From a virus: a stretch of 32,752 bases of DNA. The notes beneath the pieces were generated by a model. It was not told where the DNA came from. It saw nothing but the letters and a program-made list of their open reading frames with translations, and did not search any database. The translations under genes were made by a program, and so were the position numbers. Shown here piece by piece: positions 14,989 through 22,054 of the stretch. The DNA lies in the IMG/VR virus record IMGVR_UViG_3300037010_001793, positions 1 to 32,752 of that record; one strand, written 5' to 3'. Every line of letters begins with the position of its first letter. Position 1 is the first letter of the stretch.

Positions 14989-15094
14989 TATGTAGCATGT
15001 ATGAAGCATGTACCTTTTTTTGACCTTTTCACTAAGTTCTGACTCATATAGAGAATAACCCGAAAAAAGGTACATACATCCTACATGCTACATA
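14989..15094. repeat. AT-rich 32-bp inverted repeat with iterons (possible replication origin)
   Basis: Arms 14989-15020 and 15063-15094 are inverted copies that match at 29 of 32 positions, with 13 identical bases at each end. They surround a 42-base AT-rich loop. Each arm carries repeated GCATGTA-like units (TAGCATGTA and AAGCATGTA in the first; two related units in the second). The far arm runs into the end of the primase-helicase gene, whose stop is at 15088. Location beside the replicative helicase, low GC, and repeats together suggest an origin; a large transcript-end hairpin is the main alternative. Confidence 0.5.
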
Positions 15095-17286
15095 AGCCCC
15101 GGATTGTCCTTGTCGAGCAATCCGATCCCATGCCACCGCATGCCTCGCATTCCTCTCATGGAGGAGAAACCGCGCTCGGCGACGTGGCGGCTGAACTCCC
15201 TGTGGGTCATCGCGCGTTCGCCACAGATGCGGGCCCATTCGGCGTACGCCGTGTAGAGCTCCGTCGAGCCGCAAGTGTACTCGCCCGAGATCACGCACCG
15301 ATCGTCGAGAAACTCCTTGATCGGGTCCATGTCCTCGCGATAGGCGGACGTCGCCTCGCGGACCTGTGGCGGTGCGCCGAGTCCCTCCCGCTGCCAACGC
15401 AGGCACCCCTCGACCGCCCATGACAGAATGCCGCGCGCCTCGACCTCGAAACGCCGGTCGATCTCGCGCCGGGGAATCAACGCGTCGTCCGGGATGCGCA
15501 CGATGAACGGAATCAGCGGCAGGCGGTCCCATATCGCCTGGTCGGTGCCGCGGACCCTGGGTTTGTGGTTCGTCGCCAGCCAGATTTTGAAAACCGGCTT
15601 GAAATCGAACCACTCGCCATGTAGAAACCGGGCGGAGATCGTGTCGCCCCCTGTCAGGCTCTTTACCATGCTCTCGGCGAGACGTTGACCGTCCTCGGCC
15701 TCAGACGCGTAGACGTACCGGGCCCCGGCGAGCCGAGCAATGTCGTTGGGAATCGTTCCCTGCTGTTTGACCATCAGCGTCGAGGTCGGCGTACGGACCG
15801 CGTAGGTCCCGACTAGGTTGGCGACGGTTTCGATGAACGTGGTCTTGCCGTTCCTGCCTATGCCGTGCAGGATGAACATCACGCGCTCGTCTGTCAGGCC
15901 CGTCAACGAGTAGCCAACGGCGCGTTGAACGTAGGCGCGGGTCTCGGCGTCGGGAATGATCGTCGCGAGGAACTGCTCCCAGTACGGGCACTCCTCGCAT
16001 GGGTCATACTCGATCCGACAGAGGCGCGTCAGAAGCCGCTCCGGCTTGTGCGTCAGCAGCTCACCCGTGCGCAGGTTTACAACGCCGTTGGCGCAGTTGA
16101 GGAGCCACGGGTCAGTGTCGAAATCCTGCATCCGCACGGGTATGCCCGGCTCCGACTGCGCAAGTGCCAGCATCGCGTTCCGCTTGGCATTCGACTCGGA
16201 GGCAATCGCATGTTTGGCCAACTCCTCGCGCTCCGACTTGGTCTTGCAGGCCGACACCTCATCATGAATGGCCATCACGGTCGCCTTTGCGATCTGCTGA
16301 ACCCGCGCGTCGTCCTGCTCCCAATGCGTGCCGGTCCAGACGTACCATGCCTGCCGGTCGTAGGAGTACCGTAGCTCGTGCCCGTGCCATGCCGCGAGGC
16401 GTTCTGCATTGCCCGTGTCCGTCGCCCGGCGCACCTCGGTCTCCTCCGTCTGAACCGGGACCCACGCGGGCGTTTCTTTAGCCAGCCGAACGAGCTCGGC
16501 AAGTGTCCCACCGGCCTCGATCCAATCGCTCACGTCGCCTTTGGGGAGCAGGTTGGGCAGGTGCACGACGCGCGCCACTCGCGCCACTCCGTACAAGGAC
16601 CGCGCCACCTCCTGCGCGTGCTCCTCGCCCGGCTCGTCATTGTCCGGCAAAATGATCACCGAGGCCCCGCGCAGGTACTGCGAGTAACTGTCGTCCCACT
16701 TGCCCGCGCCGCCCGAGTTACAGGTCGCCACGCAGCCCAACCGGCGCAGGTTATCGGCGTCCTTCTCGCCCTCCACGATGAGAACGGTTTTGCCCTCGCG
16801 CGCCCGCGCCACGACCTCTGGCAGGCGGTAGGGGACGCGCTCCACGCCGGTCAGGTTCCATGTCCATCCGCCGTTCGCTGCGGGGCGGCGCTGTTTGAAA
16901 ACCTTCTTGCCGTTGGGCAGTGGAGGGTATCGGAGGACCTGGTAGAGGAGCTGCCCGTGTGCGTCGGTGTAGTCGTAGACGACCTGCGGGGGAACGTCGT
17001 GGCCGTAGTCGTGCTGGGGCGGTTTGTGCCCATTCGTGCTGGGCCGATCTGCCGGTTTCTCCGGCCAGAGCCCGCGGGCCTGGAGCGCGGCCACCACCGC
17101 CTCCTGCGAGCATCCTGCATGGCAATGGACGAGTATTTTTCCATCGCGCTCAGTGACGCTCAGGCTGGGGGAACCGTCATCGTGCGCCGGACAATGAACG
17201 GACCCGCGGGGGGATCGGCAACTGCATCCGGGCCGGTCGCAACGGAGAGCATCGCGAATACGGTCCACCTGAACTACCGAGGGCAT
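15088..17286 (-). CDS. Primase-helicase (TOPRIM primase plus SF3/D5 helicase)
   Basis: This 732-residue replication protein joins a primase to a hexameric helicase. Residues 16-60 form a zinc-binding region (CDRPGCSC, HCPAH, HCHAGC). The TOPRIM core has VEGEKDADNL (near 171) and LPDNDEPGEEHA (near 213). A D5-N linker follows (about 380-460). The SF3 ATPase has Walker A GIGRNGKT (475-482), an acidic YASEAEDGQ segment (Walker B region, 526-533) and sensor motif WLATNHKPRV (569-578). ATG 17286 has an AGGGAGGAA ribosome site; the in-frame extension upstream is Arg/Pro-rich and follows a promoter. It is probably the main replisome gene. Confidence 0.95.
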   Translation of the reverse strand: MPSVVQVDRIRDALRCDRPGCSCRSPRGSVHCPAHDDGSPSLSVTERDGKILVHCHAGCSQEAVVAALQARGLWPEKPADRPSTNGHKPPQHDYGHDVPPQVVYDYTDAHGQLLYQVLRYPPLPNGKKVFKQRRPAANGGWTWNLTGVERVPYRLPEVVARAREGKTVLIVEGEKDADNLRRLGCVATCNSGGAGKWDDSYSQYLRGASVIILPDNDEPGEEHAQEVARSLYGVARVARVVHLPNLLPKGDVSDWIEAGGTLAELVRLAKETPAWVPVQTEETEVRRATDTGNAERLAAWHGHELRYSYDRQAWYVWTGTHWEQDDARVQQIAKATVMAIHDEVSACKTKSEREELAKHAIASESNAKRNAMLALAQSEPGIPVRMQDFDTDPWLLNCANGVVNLRTGELLTHKPERLLTRLCRIEYDPCEECPYWEQFLATIIPDAETRAYVQRAVGYSLTGLTDERVMFILHGIGRNGKTTFIETVANLVGTYAVRTPTSTLMVKQQGTIPNDIARLAGARYVYASEAEDGQRLAESMVKSLTGGDTISARFLHGEWFDFKPVFKIWLATNHKPRVRGTDQAIWDRLPLIPFIVRIPDDALIPRREIDRRFEVEARGILSWAVEGCLRWQREGLGAPPQVREATSAYREDMDPIKEFLDDRCVISGEYTCGSTELYTAYAEWARICGERAMTHREFSRHVAERGFSSMRGMRGMRWHGIGLLDKDNPGLM

Positions 17287-17309
17287 CTGTTCCTCCCTGA
17301 AACGCAAAA

Positions 17310-17394
17310 CTGGCCCTGGAGAGAACCTGGTACGCCTGGTTGGCAGTCCCCGCACAGGTCGAGGTCGGCGAATCCAGGCCCTCTCTAGGGCCAG
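17310..17394 (-). promoter_or_regulatory. Structured leader of the primase-helicase mRNA
   Basis: The 5' untranslated region of about 150 bases has a long-range pairing between 17381-17394 and 17310-17323 (8 bp, one mismatch, then 5 bp). Inside it, GCCTGG (17379-17374) pairs with CCAGGC (17339-17334). The first arm can instead fold locally as GGCCCT-AGAG-AGGGCC (17392-17377). The two folds are exclusive. A switch of some kind is possible, but no known riboswitch was recognised. Confidence 0.4.
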
Positions 17395-17441
17395 CAATCC
17401 TGTGTGTCCTAGCGCTGCCAACGCCTCTGATTGTCTGTCAC

Positions 17442-17470
17442 ATTGTAACGCATGGTGGGCCGAATGTCAA
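17442..17470 (-). promoter_or_regulatory. Sigma-70-type promoter for the primase-helicase
   Basis: On the minus strand TTGACA (17470-17465), a 17-base spacer and TACAAT (17447-17442) give a near-consensus promoter. It lies just past the stop of the recombinase gene, so the primase-helicase can be expressed separately from the upstream early genes. Confidence 0.75.
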
Positions 17471-17477
17471 CGCCTAT

Positions 17478-18140
17478 CTACGCCTCTCCGTCCCACGGCT
17501 CCGGCTGCTCCGCCCACGCCAGCACGCGCGCGGTCAGAGGCTCGAACCCGTCGAGGTACCACTGGCCACTGATGTACGCCGCCATCGCCGTGAAGCGCTG
17601 CCCACGCCGCTCGATGGTCACCAGCACGCGCCCACGGGTCTCTGGCAGGCATTCGCTGCAGGGGTGCCAGACTAGATCAGGCAGGCCGCAGTCGCCGGAT
17701 TCAGCGACTATATCGCGCGCCATCTTGGAAATCTCCGACACTACCCGTATCATGAAACGCCCCATTGCGGTTGTGGTGTCGTAGTTCCCCTCAACTATAG
17801 ACCACTCGCCGCCAGTAGCATGAATGCGGGCGAGCAACTCGTCCAGGTCACGGGCGGTGCGCGTCAGCCGATCCAGTCCCAAAGCCACTAGCGCACGGCC
17901 AGGGCGCAGAGCTGCAATCGCGGCGGCCAGGGCCGGCCTGTCCAAAGTCTTCGCCGATACTCCGGAGTCGGTGTAGGTCTCGACCAACTTCCAACCCCGC
18001 CCCTTGCAGTGGGCATCAATGCGCGTCCTTTGCGCTTCGAGGCCAAGGCCGCTGGCGGCTTGCTTGGCGGTCGAAACGCGCAGGTATGCAATCGCCTCGG
18101 TCACCGGAACCGACTCACTCGCCTTCGTCCGTCGCGCCAT
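17478..18140 (-). CDS. Serine recombinase catalytic domain fused to a DUF551-like domain
   Basis: This 220-residue protein has an N-terminal resolvase/invertase domain: AIAYLRVSTAKQ (catalytic Ser 23, Arg 21), DSGVSAKTLDRPAL, VALGLDRLTRTARDL (Arg 91/94) and AMGRFMIRVVSEISKM, the start of the long E helix. Instead of the usual C-terminal HTH, residues 157-215 read VWHPCSECLPETRGRVLVTI, then AYISGQWYLDGFEP and RVLAWAEQPEPW, resembling the DUF551 family (W-x3-E-x-LP...VLV...W...P-x-P). It therefore lacks a visible DNA-binding domain. GGAGGAG precedes ATG 18140. It may be a recombinase with a new targeting domain or a remnant reused as a regulator. Confidence 0.82.
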   Translation of the reverse strand: MARRTKASESVPVTEAIAYLRVSTAKQAASGLGLEAQRTRIDAHCKGRGWKLVETYTDSGVSAKTLDRPALAAAIAALRPGRALVALGLDRLTRTARDLDELLARIHATGGEWSIVEGNYDTTTAMGRFMIRVVSEISKMARDIVAESGDCGLPDLVWHPCSECLPETRGRVLVTIERRGQRFTAMAAYISGQWYLDGFEPLTARVLAWAEQPEPWDGEA

Positions 18141-18155
18141 CGCCTATCTCCTCCC

Positions 18156-18479
18156 CTACGACGCCCATCTAGGCGTTCTGATCTGCCGCCTGATCTCATC
18201 CGCGGATTCCCGGCTGCTGTGCCCATAGGTCTCGTCTGGAGCGTCGACAATCGCGTAGCAGGCACCGTCCGTTTCGCCGTATACCTGACCGATCGTCGCG
18301 ATCTCCTCGGCAGTCGCCGGCTCAACCTGCGGGTGAATCGTATGCCAGACAGATGTTATGCCGTCGGCCAGTCTGACGCTAATGCCGCGGCGGCATATGC
18401 CACCATATAGATGCACCGCCTCAACCGTGCCCGGCATATTCCAATGGCGCACCCAGACGCGCGAATACAGATCAAGCAT
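18156..18479 (-). CDS. Unknown protein, intact member of a tandem pair
   Basis: This 107-residue protein starts at ATG 18479, chosen because its first 17 residues line up with the neighbouring paralog (LYSRVWVRHWNMPG versus LGDLVWVHYWNMPG) and a GGAGGAG site lies upstream. Also shared are SVWHTIHPQVEPAT and the C-terminal YAIVDAPDETYGHSSRESAD. No function is recognised. An in-frame upstream ATG at 18506 would add nine residues with no paralog match. It lies between the recombinase and the amber-interrupted copy. Confidence 0.65.
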   Translation of the reverse strand: MLDLYSRVWVRHWNMPGTVEAVHLYGGICRRGISVRLADGITSVWHTIHPQVEPATAEEIATIGQVYGETDGACYAIVDAPDETYGHSSRESADEIRRQIRTPRWAS

Positions 18480-18527
18480 CATTGCCGCCATCTCCTCCGT
18501 TCTCATCGGCGTCGCAGTTCTCCTCGC

Positions 18528-18851
18528 TTAGGGCACCCAGCCTAGCTCTTTCGAGCACCTGTGGATGTAGGCCGCGATATCCGCGCCTGACGTCCCGTAC
18601 GTGCTGTCTGGCGTGTCCATGATCACGTACGTGGGCCGCTCACCGTCGCCGAAAACGTGCCGAATCCACTCCTCCTGGTGTGGCGTCGTCGGCTCGGTAG
18701 TCGGATTGTGAGTATGCCACACGGACGTCCGGCCATTGGAGAGTTTGACCTCGAACCGATTCGCCCCCTTGCCGCGGCCCGAATGCCACTACACGATCCT
18801 ACCTGGCATGTTCCAATAATGCACCCAGACCAGATCACCCAGCTCAACCAT
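18528..18851 (-). pseudogene. Unknown protein, paralog of 18156-18479 with internal amber stop
   Basis: The frame from ATG 18851 (ribosome site AGGGGAG, 6 bases away) to the stop at 18528 is 324 bases, exactly the length of the intact paralog. Codon 21 (18791-18789) is TAG. Before it the frame encodes VELGDLVWVHYWNMPGRIV; after it WHSGRGKGANRFEVKLSNG and onward to the end, all aligning with the intact copy. The aligned residue there is Ala 21. No good restart codon lies soon after. It may be a recent pseudogene, an amber mutation, or a readthrough gene. Codon use after the stop still looks coding, so decay is recent if it is decay. Confidence 0.7.
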
Positions 18852-18874
18852 CGCAATCTCCCCTGCCCATCGGT

Positions 18875-19270
18875 TCATGCGTCGATCTCGCTGTCCCACC
18901 AGACCGCGTGTTGCCCGGGTTCGAGCGCGACAGAGAACACTCGGTATGTCTCCGTCCCGGCGGCGGTCTCACACGTCCTAACTGCTACGGACTCAATCCT
19001 GCCGAGGAGCCCGGTCGCCCTATGCCGGATAACGCCGTCTACCAGCCTACTGCCAGTCACCTCGTCTGTGCCGGGAGTCCCAGGTTCCACGAGCTCCAGG
19101 TTCTCCTCCCAGTAGGACCAGTGAGCGCCCCACGGCATCTCACAGACCACGATCGTCGCGCGGCGCGGGATCAGTTCGGAGTCACTGCTCCTGCGCGGCG
19201 CGCTGCTCACCCGCACGACGCGCGCTCGAACGCGGTCCGGCCCGCAGAGCACCATATCGCCCGGTTTCAT
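18875..19270 (-). CDS. Unknown protein, second of a tandem MKPGD pair
   Basis: This 131-residue protein starts MKPGDMVLCGPDRVRARVVRV and resembles its upstream neighbour throughout: CEMPWGAHWSYWEENLELVEP versus GMPWRGEWDVWADDLEPAD, then RHRATGLLGRIESVAVRT versus KHVATGLLGRVTGAMRTT, and VFSVALEPGQHAVWWDSEI versus LAVQLLPNQTTLWWTDEV. Each looks like two small barrel-like repeats. No function is recognised. ATG 19270 overlaps the stop of the neighbour by four bases. Confidence 0.7.
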   Translation of the reverse strand: MKPGDMVLCGPDRVRARVVRVSSAPRRSSDSELIPRRATIVVCEMPWGAHWSYWEENLELVEPGTPGTDEVTGSRLVDGVIRHRATGLLGRIESVAVRTCETAAGTETYRVFSVALEPGQHAVWWDSEIDA

Positions 19271-19686
19271 CCTTTGCCTCCCGGTTTGTCCTGCACCTCA
19301 ACCTCGTCCGTCCACCAGAGCGTCGTCTGGTTTGGTAGGAGTTGCACCGCGAGCGTCTCAAACGGCAAGTCCTTCTCGCCGATCCTACGCGTCGTCCGCA
19401 TCGCACCGGTCACGCGCCCTAGCAGACCAGTCGCGACATGTTTCACGGTGCTCCCAACGCGCGCCATCGTCGGCGTGCTCTCGACGTCCCACGTCGCAGT
19501 ATCGGCGGGCTCCAGATCATCGGCCCAGACGTCCCACTCACCGCGCCAGGGCATCCCAACGGTCACCATCGTCGCGTCCTCGACCTGCATTGTGATCGTA
19601 TTCGTCACGCGCGGCTCCGTGCGGACTGCCACGACCCTGCCGCGCAGACCGAGGCGCGTGTGGACCACCAGATCGCCGGGTTTCAT
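19267..19686 (-). CDS. Unknown protein, first of a tandem MKPGD pair
   Basis: This 139-residue protein has ATG 19686 just after a run of GGAGG units, giving a very strong ribosome site. It opens MKPGDLVVHTRLGLRGRVVA and has two KOW/SH3-like segments, each with a 'G-D-x-V ... G-x-V' start. It is the paralog of 18875-19270. The open frame reaches further upstream, but that part is Arg-rich and overlaps the ribosome site. The function is unknown. The 193 bases upstream hold an inverted repeat and no gene that I can support. Confidence 0.7.
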   Translation of the reverse strand: MKPGDLVVHTRLGLRGRVVAVRTEPRVTNTITMQVEDATMVTVGMPWRGEWDVWADDLEPADTATWDVESTPTMARVGSTVKHVATGLLGRVTGAMRTTRRIGEKDLPFETLAVQLLPNQTTLWWTDEVEVQDKPGGKG

Positions 19687-19771
19687 CGTCTCCTCCTCCT
19701 CCAGCTCGCGCCTCACAGTGCCCCGTCGAGGTCGGTTGACACGTCGGCACATGGGCGGCCTGTCCTCGTCA

Positions 19772-19814
19772 CCAGCGCAGCTTTTGCCGCTTCCCCCGGA
19801 CGACACTGCGCTGG
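19772..19814. repeat. 9-bp inverted repeat in a gene-free gap
   Basis: CCAGCGCAG (19772-19780) and CTGCGCTGG (19806-19814) form a perfect 9-bp stem around a 25-base loop, between the small membrane protein gene and the MKPGD genes. It may act as a transcript-end or processing hairpin on the minus-strand mRNA. No U-run follows. Confidence 0.4.
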
Positions 19815-19879
19815 CTGCCTACTGCTCTAGGATGGTCGGTTTCAGTCCCTCCTCTCCCCGCGAATCCGTTCGCGGCCTG

Positions 19880-20083
19880 TTATCTCGCCACCTCAAGCGG
19901 CGGAAGCAGCTGTTTCAACGTCGGCCCAACGTCCTGTGGGCGCGTCACGGTCACCGTCACGACCTGTGGGCCGGCGTCTGGTTTGCGCGCGAACGCGGTC
20001 AGCACCCAGGCGAGGCAGATCATCCCCACGCAGGCACACAACGCCCGCATGTAGATACCCGCGACTCGGTATCGGTCGGTCAT
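19880..20083 (-). CDS. Small single-span membrane protein
   Basis: This 67-residue protein has an N-terminal basic segment (MTDRYRVAGIYMR) followed by a hydrophobic helix ALCACVGMICLAWVLTAFA (about 14-32), then a polar tail with VVTVTVTRPQDVGPTLKQLL. The topology suggests a membrane anchor with a small exposed domain. Its ATG overlaps the stop of recT (ATGA), so translation is coupled. The function is unknown; its place after recombination genes is not a known association for me. Confidence 0.65.
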   Translation of the reverse strand: MTDRYRVAGIYMRALCACVGMICLAWVLTAFARKPDAGPQVVTVTVTRPQDVGPTLKQLLPPLEVAR

Positions 20084-20886
20084 CGCGCGGGCTCCTTGCC
20101 GTTGGCCTCCGGCGCGGCCTCGATCACCTCGCCAGTCGCGGGATCGACGTCGCCCTCCAGCACCGCCGGCGTGTAGGCCTCGCCCTCGCTGGCGTCGAGT
20201 GAGACTGCCTTGGCCATCTCCACGCTCATCGGGAGATATTTAGCTAGGCGGCGTACCACAGTCTTACGCGCCATCTCGGCCCAGTCCGTCTCCCAGGGTC
20301 CCGCCGCGCCCGACTTGCTCCGCCGCCGAACCGCCTCGACCTCCGATCGGGTCATCACGTCGAACATCGGCGTATCGGTCCCGCGCAGTTTGGCCACGGC
20401 GTAGACGTAGCGCACCTTAGACGGGTCGCGGTCTCCGTCGTAACGAGGATTGTGTATGATCTCGGGGCGTGTGCCCAACTTGACCTCGAAATCGTCCCCC
20501 TCGTAGACGACCCACGCCTGCACGGTCTCGACCTCGCCGCTCCGGCGCGCGAGGGTGATCAGCCCGCGGTAGCCGACGATCAACTGGCATTGATCCTTGT
20601 ATGGTAGCAGGTAGCATTCGCCTAGGGCGCTCCCGGGGTCCAGCCCGAGCTCGGCGGCCATCATCGCCGACCTGTAGATTGAGACCATCGTGCAGTTGCG
20701 CAGTGCCGGCGTTCGCGCCACGCAGTTCAGCACGACCCGGGCCAGGCGGTCAGCGGAGACGTGCCGGGCCGCCGCCTGCGCAATGTCGGCCTTGCGCGCC
20801 TCCAGATACTGCGCGAGGGTCCTCAGGTCGTTTCCGACTGGCTTGTTGACGTTCACCGTCGCCACCGTCGTGTTCGTCGCTGTCAT
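20080..20886 (-). CDS. recT: RecT family single-strand annealing protein
   Basis: This 268-residue recombinase anneals complementary single strands and works with the exonuclease encoded just upstream. Family features are RLARVVLNCVARTPALRNCTMVSIY, AAELGLDPGSALGECYLLPYKDQCQLIVGYRGLITLARRSG (blocks in order), the EGDDFEVKLGTRPEIIHNPR strand region and DWAEMARKTVVRRLAKYLP. The acidic C-terminus (DVDPATGEVIEAAPEANG) is typical. Two adjacent ATGs (20889, 20886) follow GGAGAGG; 20886 has the better spacing. It forms a unit with the YqaJ-type nuclease. Confidence 0.94.
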   Translation of the reverse strand: MTATNTTVATVNVNKPVGNDLRTLAQYLEARKADIAQAAARHVSADRLARVVLNCVARTPALRNCTMVSIYRSAMMAAELGLDPGSALGECYLLPYKDQCQLIVGYRGLITLARRSGEVETVQAWVVYEGDDFEVKLGTRPEIIHNPRYDGDRDPSKVRYVYAVAKLRGTDTPMFDVMTRSEVEAVRRRSKSGAAGPWETDWAEMARKTVVRRLAKYLPMSVEMAKAVSLDASEGEAYTPAVLEGDVDPATGEVIEAAPEANGKEPAR

Positions 20887-21824
20887 CATCCTCTCCTCTC
20901 CGTTTTGAATGGCATCAGAAACACTCTCGGGCCATGCTCTGGCGTGTGCTTGCGAATGAGCTCCTCGCTCGGGTTCAGCTCCTGCGCGATCGCCTTCCAC
21001 GCGGGCGCGCCCTTGCGGTTCCTCCACGTGAACACCCCGCGAGAGGTGCGCAGCGCCTTAGCAAAGCCCATCGCGGCCTTGAGACGGGCCACGCATCGTT
21101 CCTCGGCCTGCTCCGCGCCCTCTCGCGCCGCTCGCGCGGCCTCTAGCCGAGCAACGATCTCCTCCAGCTCATCGTCGGAGTCGACCGTGCGCGCCGTGTG
21201 CTGTGGGTACAGACTCGCCAGCAGTTCACCATCGTTCTCCGTCGGATCAGGTGCCACGCGACCCCGAACGTTGTAGTCCCAGAACTCGATGGCAGCCGCT
21301 TCCATTTTCCGGGAGACGCCAATGTCGTATTCGACCTCGTAGATGCGAACGTCGTCGACCCCGAACAGAGCGATCAGGTAGGCCACAGGCCCGCGCCCGG
21401 TGACGTGCATCTGCCAGACGGCCTGTAGCCGCTCATGGAGCGGGATAATGTCACTGCCCGACGGTCCGTACTCGTTCGCGATGTGCGGCGAGTGCGTCTT
21501 GATCTCCACCAGTCGATGGTCGCGAATGCGCTCATAGTCGGGCGAGGCGGCAATGAACCGGGCCGGCTCCGGCCATCGGCAGAACGAGGCCTTCCGCAGC
21601 ACCTCGCCGGTCTCGTCCGTGTAGATGCGCGCGACGTACGGCTCCATCCGCAGGCCGCGCAGCATTTGCGCGTTTGGCGGTTCAGGCTCGACCTCGCCCG
21701 TCTTTTCGAGATAAACCGCCAAAGGCGTCTTCCAGGGGCTCGCGCCCATGATCGCCACGATGTCCGTCGCGCCGAGGTACGTGCGGCGCTCGCGTAGCCA
21801 TTCGGCGCGCTGTTCGTCGGTCAC
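20886..21824 (-). CDS. YqaJ-type viral exonuclease (RecE/lambda Exo-like role)
   Basis: This 312-residue nuclease likely makes single-stranded ends for RecT. Start is GTG 21824, overlapping the previous stop (GTGA), with a GGGAGG site. Motifs include LRERRTYLGATDIVAIMGASPW, LRGLRMEPYVARIYTDETGE (Glu), FIAASPDYERI (Asp) and VEIKTHSP (E-x-K), then the Q-helix LHERLQAVWQMHVTG. This is the PD-(D/E)xK core of the YqaJ family. The C-terminal third carries a coiled-coil stretch (DELEEIVARLEAARAAREGAEQ) and a small domain ending in FTWRNRKGAPAWKAIA. Confidence 0.93.
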   Translation of the reverse strand: MTDEQRAEWLRERRTYLGATDIVAIMGASPWKTPLAVYLEKTGEVEPEPPNAQMLRGLRMEPYVARIYTDETGEVLRKASFCRWPEPARFIAASPDYERIRDHRLVEIKTHSPHIANEYGPSGSDIIPLHERLQAVWQMHVTGRGPVAYLIALFGVDDVRIYEVEYDIGVSRKMEAAAIEFWDYNVRGRVAPDPTENDGELLASLYPQHTARTVDSDDELEEIVARLEAARAAREGAEQAEERCVARLKAAMGFAKALRTSRGVFTWRNRKGAPAWKAIAQELNPSEELIRKHTPEHGPRVFLMPFKTERRG

Positions 21825-22054
21825 CGCTCGCCTCCCTCTCGCGCGTGCATCTCGGCGATCATGTGCAGCCGCATGGCCTCTGCTGGGGCGAGAACGTGAA
21901 CGCCGCGATGGCAATGCGCGCAGCGATACTCATAGAGGCCGATGCGCGGGAATGCCTCGACGTAGCGGCACAGTTTGCCCGGCATGTCGGCCCAAAGCGG
22001 GCATTGAACCTCGCGCGGCGGCTCGGGCAACCACGCATTGTCTGGAGCGCTCAT
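21821..22054 (-). CDS. Small zinc-finger protein
   Basis: This 77-residue protein has Cys18, Cys29 and then YRCAHCHRGVHVL (Cys45, Cys48, His49), which could hold a zinc ion. The C-terminal helix is AEAMRLHMIAEMHAREGGER. Its ATG overlaps the previous stop and its stop overlaps the exonuclease GTG. The upstream extension of the frame is Arg/Gly/Ala-rich and is rejected. The function is unknown. Confidence 0.65.
   Translation of the reverse strand: MSAPDNAWLPEPPREVQCPLWADMPGKLCRYVEAFPRIGLYEYRCAHCHRGVHVLAPAEAMRLHMIAEMHAREGGER

Noticed and set aside
14890-15075. A 61-codon minus-strand ORF in the AT-rich gap after the primase-helicase
   Set aside because: It lies almost wholly inside the inverted repeat and the palindrome, has no convincing ribosome site, and its product shows no coherent pattern. 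The repeats explain the sequence better.
15044-15613. Minus-strand 189-codon ORF inside the primase-helicase gene
   Set aside because: It is in another frame of a gene with clear motifs and is rich in Arg/Gly, so it is a shadow.
17478-18140. Calling the serine recombinase the phage integrase
   Set aside because: It lacks the long C-terminal domains of large serine integrases and any HTH, and no attachment sites were found.
18528-18851. Genome-wide recoding of TAG to explain the amber codon
   Set aside because: Several genes end properly in TAG, including the primase-helicase and cassette genes, and no suppressor tRNA is seen in the window.
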